DNA of 64,000 nt, taken from Robiginitalea aurantiaca. GTDB lineage: Bacteria; Bacteroidota; Bacteroidia; Flavobacteriales; Flavobacteriaceae. The notes under the pieces were generated by a model, which made no database searches, was not told the DNA's origin, and saw only the letters and a program-made list of their open reading frames with translations. Shown piece by piece: positions 63,703 to 64,000 of the stretch. The stretch spans positions 62,001 to 126,000 of the forward strand of contig NZ_JAUDUY010000006.1 in NCBI RefSeq assembly GCF_030380815.1. Reading direction: 5' to 3'. Made by a program: the position numbers and the translations under genes. Numbering within the stretch: position 1 is the stretch's first letter; every line of letters begins with the position of its first letter.

Positions 63703-64000
63703 TTATTTATAAACAGCACTTGCACCGTTCAGAGTACTAAAGATACAGGCACAGATGCACGCTACGCCACTTTTTCAGGAGTTATAGACTACCAACAAAA
63801 ATTCAACATCATGCATGGTATCTTGTAGGGTTGGACTATTTTGCAGACAACAGCCTGTCTAAGGTTTTCTCGAAAGACCCTGATAAATATCTTATCGGCT
63901 TATATGCCGGTTATGACTTCGCGTTCTGCAAATGGGATTCATGCAGGAGGTTATTTAACAGCAACAAAGGTAAAAATAGCCTAGTTTCCATGACCCTCAC
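63703..64000 (+). pseudogene. Possible frameshifted outer-membrane protein fragment, cut by the window edge
   Basis: Two plus-strand frames join near 63800-63812. The first reads through DARYATFSGVIDYQQKFN, then hits a stop; the second continues as HHAWYLVGLDYFADNS and LIGLYAGYDFAFCKW and is still open at the last base. The alternating aromatic strands look like a beta-barrel protein. A single-base frameshift would join them. Family not assigned. The end lies outside the window. Confidence 0.4.

Larger units (their letters stand above)
63335..64000. other. AT-rich tail with degraded coding fragments
   Basis: No intact gene seen. 63353-63367 is a palindrome (ACAACTT-T-AAGTTGT) in the ATP-grasp leader. 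Short coding-like stretches appear in different frames: on the minus strand about 63566-63690 (a frame with YFDDNKIAIFDTERN), and on the plus strand from about 63700 to the window edge. Confidence 0.45.

Noticed and set aside
1-64000. CRISPR array, prophage, intact insertion sequence or known defence system
   Set aside because: No regularly spaced repeats, transposase, integrase, or defence-gene signatures were seen anywhere in the window.

Overview
The window is chromosome from a marine-type member of the Bacteroidetes, most likely Flavobacteriaceae. Evidence seen: gliding-motility genes gldF and gldG, a bacillithiol deacetylase (bshB1), DUF4290/DUF493/murA and recQ/fmt/HU/yqgE neighbourhoods typical of the group, many Cys-lipobox lipoproteins, no clear Shine-Dalgarno sites, and promoters of the Bacteroidetes form TTG-N17-22-TAnnTTTG. 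I would not go below family level from sequence alone.

Layout. 1-7.9 kb: an accessory-looking block with a lipoprotein sulfatase, a DUF1254/DUF1214 protein and a propeller-like lipoprotein in one run, facing a nitrilase/O-methyltransferase pair. 8-17 kb: tRNA-Ser with a hairpin-rich tail, a PfkB kinase, an M28 peptidase, tRNA-His, a TPR histidine kinase, a trans-sulfuration enzyme with bshB1, and a MATE pump. 17-24 kb: a ccsBA cytochrome c assembly fusion and a compact run (Rossmann protein, KdsC, Maf, lipoprotein, MscS). 24-33 kb: a large PIG-L protein, a Na+/solute symporter preceded by an unlisted 33-residue membrane protein, two exported proteins, and an SRPBCC-SDR-photolyase operon behind a perfect 14-bp palindrome. 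33-37 kb: an M20 hydrolase, GNAT, iron-sulfur, VOC and pirin run. 37-46 kb: housekeeping (murA, DUF4290, DUF493, an AAA ATPase, recQ, fmt, HU, yqgE, an aminotransferase, a START-like protein, tRNA-Met). 46-51 kb: a Tat-tagged small subunit with a GMC oxidoreductase, a cNMP/CBS/DUF294 protein and an exonuclease. 51-57.7 kb: purC and phoH diverging from a SAM-hydrolase, ABM, gldF, gldG run, then dnaN. 57.8-61 kb: a lipoprotein with a thioester-like domain, DUF4870, mnmE. 61-64 kb: an AT-rich tail with two tandem ATP-grasp paralogues and a degraded region running off the window.

How they work together. Envelope functions dominate: LPS Kdo (kdsC), peptidoglycan (murA), cytochrome c maturation, gliding (gldFG) and several exported hydrolases. 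Thiol metabolism (trans-sulfuration enzyme with bshB1) and light/stress repair (photolyase operon) are the clearest small modules. No CRISPR array, prophage, intact insertion sequence or recognised defence system was seen. The most unusual items are the thioester-like lipoprotein, the tyrosine-less SDR in the photolyase operon with its palindromic operator candidate, the 33-residue partner of the symporter, and the orphan tandem ATP-grasp genes.
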